Below are positions 63,461 to 64,000 of a DNA stretch of 64,000 bases, piece by piece (the first letter of the stretch is position 1; each line of letters starts with the position of its first letter). The position numbers were made by a program, and so were the translations under genes. The notes below the pieces were generated by a model. It made no database searches. It saw only the letters and a list, made by a program, of their open reading frames with translations, and was not told the origin of the DNA. This DNA comes from Dromiciops gliroides (Eukaryota > Chordata > Mammalia > Microbiotheria > Microbiotheriidae): assembly GCF_019393635.1 (NCBI RefSeq), contig NC_057863.1, positions 932,501 to 996,500 on the forward strand, given 5' to 3'.

Positions 63461-64000
63461 TCTGCGCCACCCCACCCTGCCTTCCCCAACCTTGACGTTG
63501 GACGAGGATCTGTCAATTCTCAGACTAGAAGAAAAGAAATTAGGGAGGACCTTTTTCTTAGAGGGTTTAAAGCAAGCTGCGAGAGACCTCTCCTCCCCTG
63601 CGCCTCCACCTCTTCCCCTTCCTCCTCCACTTCCTTTTCTCTTTTAAATCCTTTCCCTTTCTTCTTCCTCCCCTTCTCAGCCACTGGCTACCTCCCTCTT
63701 TAATTTAGAAAGGAAACCTGGAGAGATTGGTTAGGTCCAGCCAACATCTCCTCGGATGCTGTGCCTCATCTGTAACCTTAGAAAACAAGATCTAAATTTC
63801 CCCCCAATTTGCCCTCCCCCGACGCAGGATTGTAGACAGATTTATTGATGACTCCTCTGTCCCAGGACTTTGGGCTCCCTCCCTCCTTGTCTGTTTGTCC
63901 TGTCTGTCTCTGTCTCTCTGTCTCTGTCTCTCTCTGTCTCCCTCTCTCACACACGATGTGGAGGAGAGTGGGTTGGGTCCTTGCCCTCAGAGAGGGTTCA
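63461..64000. other. Flank without recognised gene
   Basis: Pyrimidine-rich stretches, including TCTGTCTC units near 63900-63950, and otherwise unique sequence running to the window end. Confidence 0.4.

Overview
The window looks like nuclear DNA of a marsupial. The host genes are split by GT-AG introns. The DNA between them is full of the marsupial tRNA-derived SINE (head GGGCAGCTAGGTGG, B box GTTCAAATCC, short A-rich tail), MAR1-type SINEs, marsupial L1, old CR1/L3, L2 and MIR scraps, an RTE piece and solo LTRs. I cannot name the species. No prokaryotic features, CRISPR arrays or classical RNA genes were seen.

Two host genes can be read exon by exon, back to back. SLC13A5 (sodium-coupled citrate transporter, NaCT) runs on the minus strand from its start codon at 30675 to its stop at 7806. 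It has 12 coding exons that join in frame to a 570-residue protein (human is 568). XAF1 (XIAP-associated factor 1, an interferon-induced zinc-finger protein) runs on the plus strand from 55200 to 61494 in 7 coding exons. The divergent order SLC13A5(-)/XAF1(+) matches human 17p13, where FBXO39 comes next. A CpG-bearing GC-rich block at about 62.6-63.5 kb may be the promoter of that next gene, but none of its coding sequence is visible.

Layout: 1-6.6 kb is the 3' flank of SLC13A5 with L1, CR1 and L2 scraps. 6.6-30.7 kb is SLC13A5, with SINEs, L1 pieces and a 54-bp minisatellite in its introns. 30.7-33 kb is the GC-rich promoter side plus old repeats. 33-54 kb is a repeat desert of nested L1s, four solo LTRs in the 40.8-45.3 kb stretch, an RTE fragment and a long-inverted-repeat element holding four SINEs. 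55.1-61.5 kb is XAF1, with two interferon-response-type sites just before its ATG. 61.5-64 kb is the XAF1 3' side and the GC-rich block.

The most notable observations are these. (1) A 2.8-kb non-autonomous LINE at 37271-40081 carries L1 ORF1, a degenerate SINE, the L1 inter-ORF spacer and only the end of ORF2, all inside one perfect 19-bp target-site duplication. A second copy shares its SINE junction, and other ORF2-deleted L1s nearby have different junctions. (2) The start of XAF1 exon 6 is out of frame at its conserved-looking splice acceptor, but in frame from a strong acceptor 127 bp upstream that rests on a CCCT-rich tract. (3) Two of the XAF1 zinc fingers have lost metal ligands.
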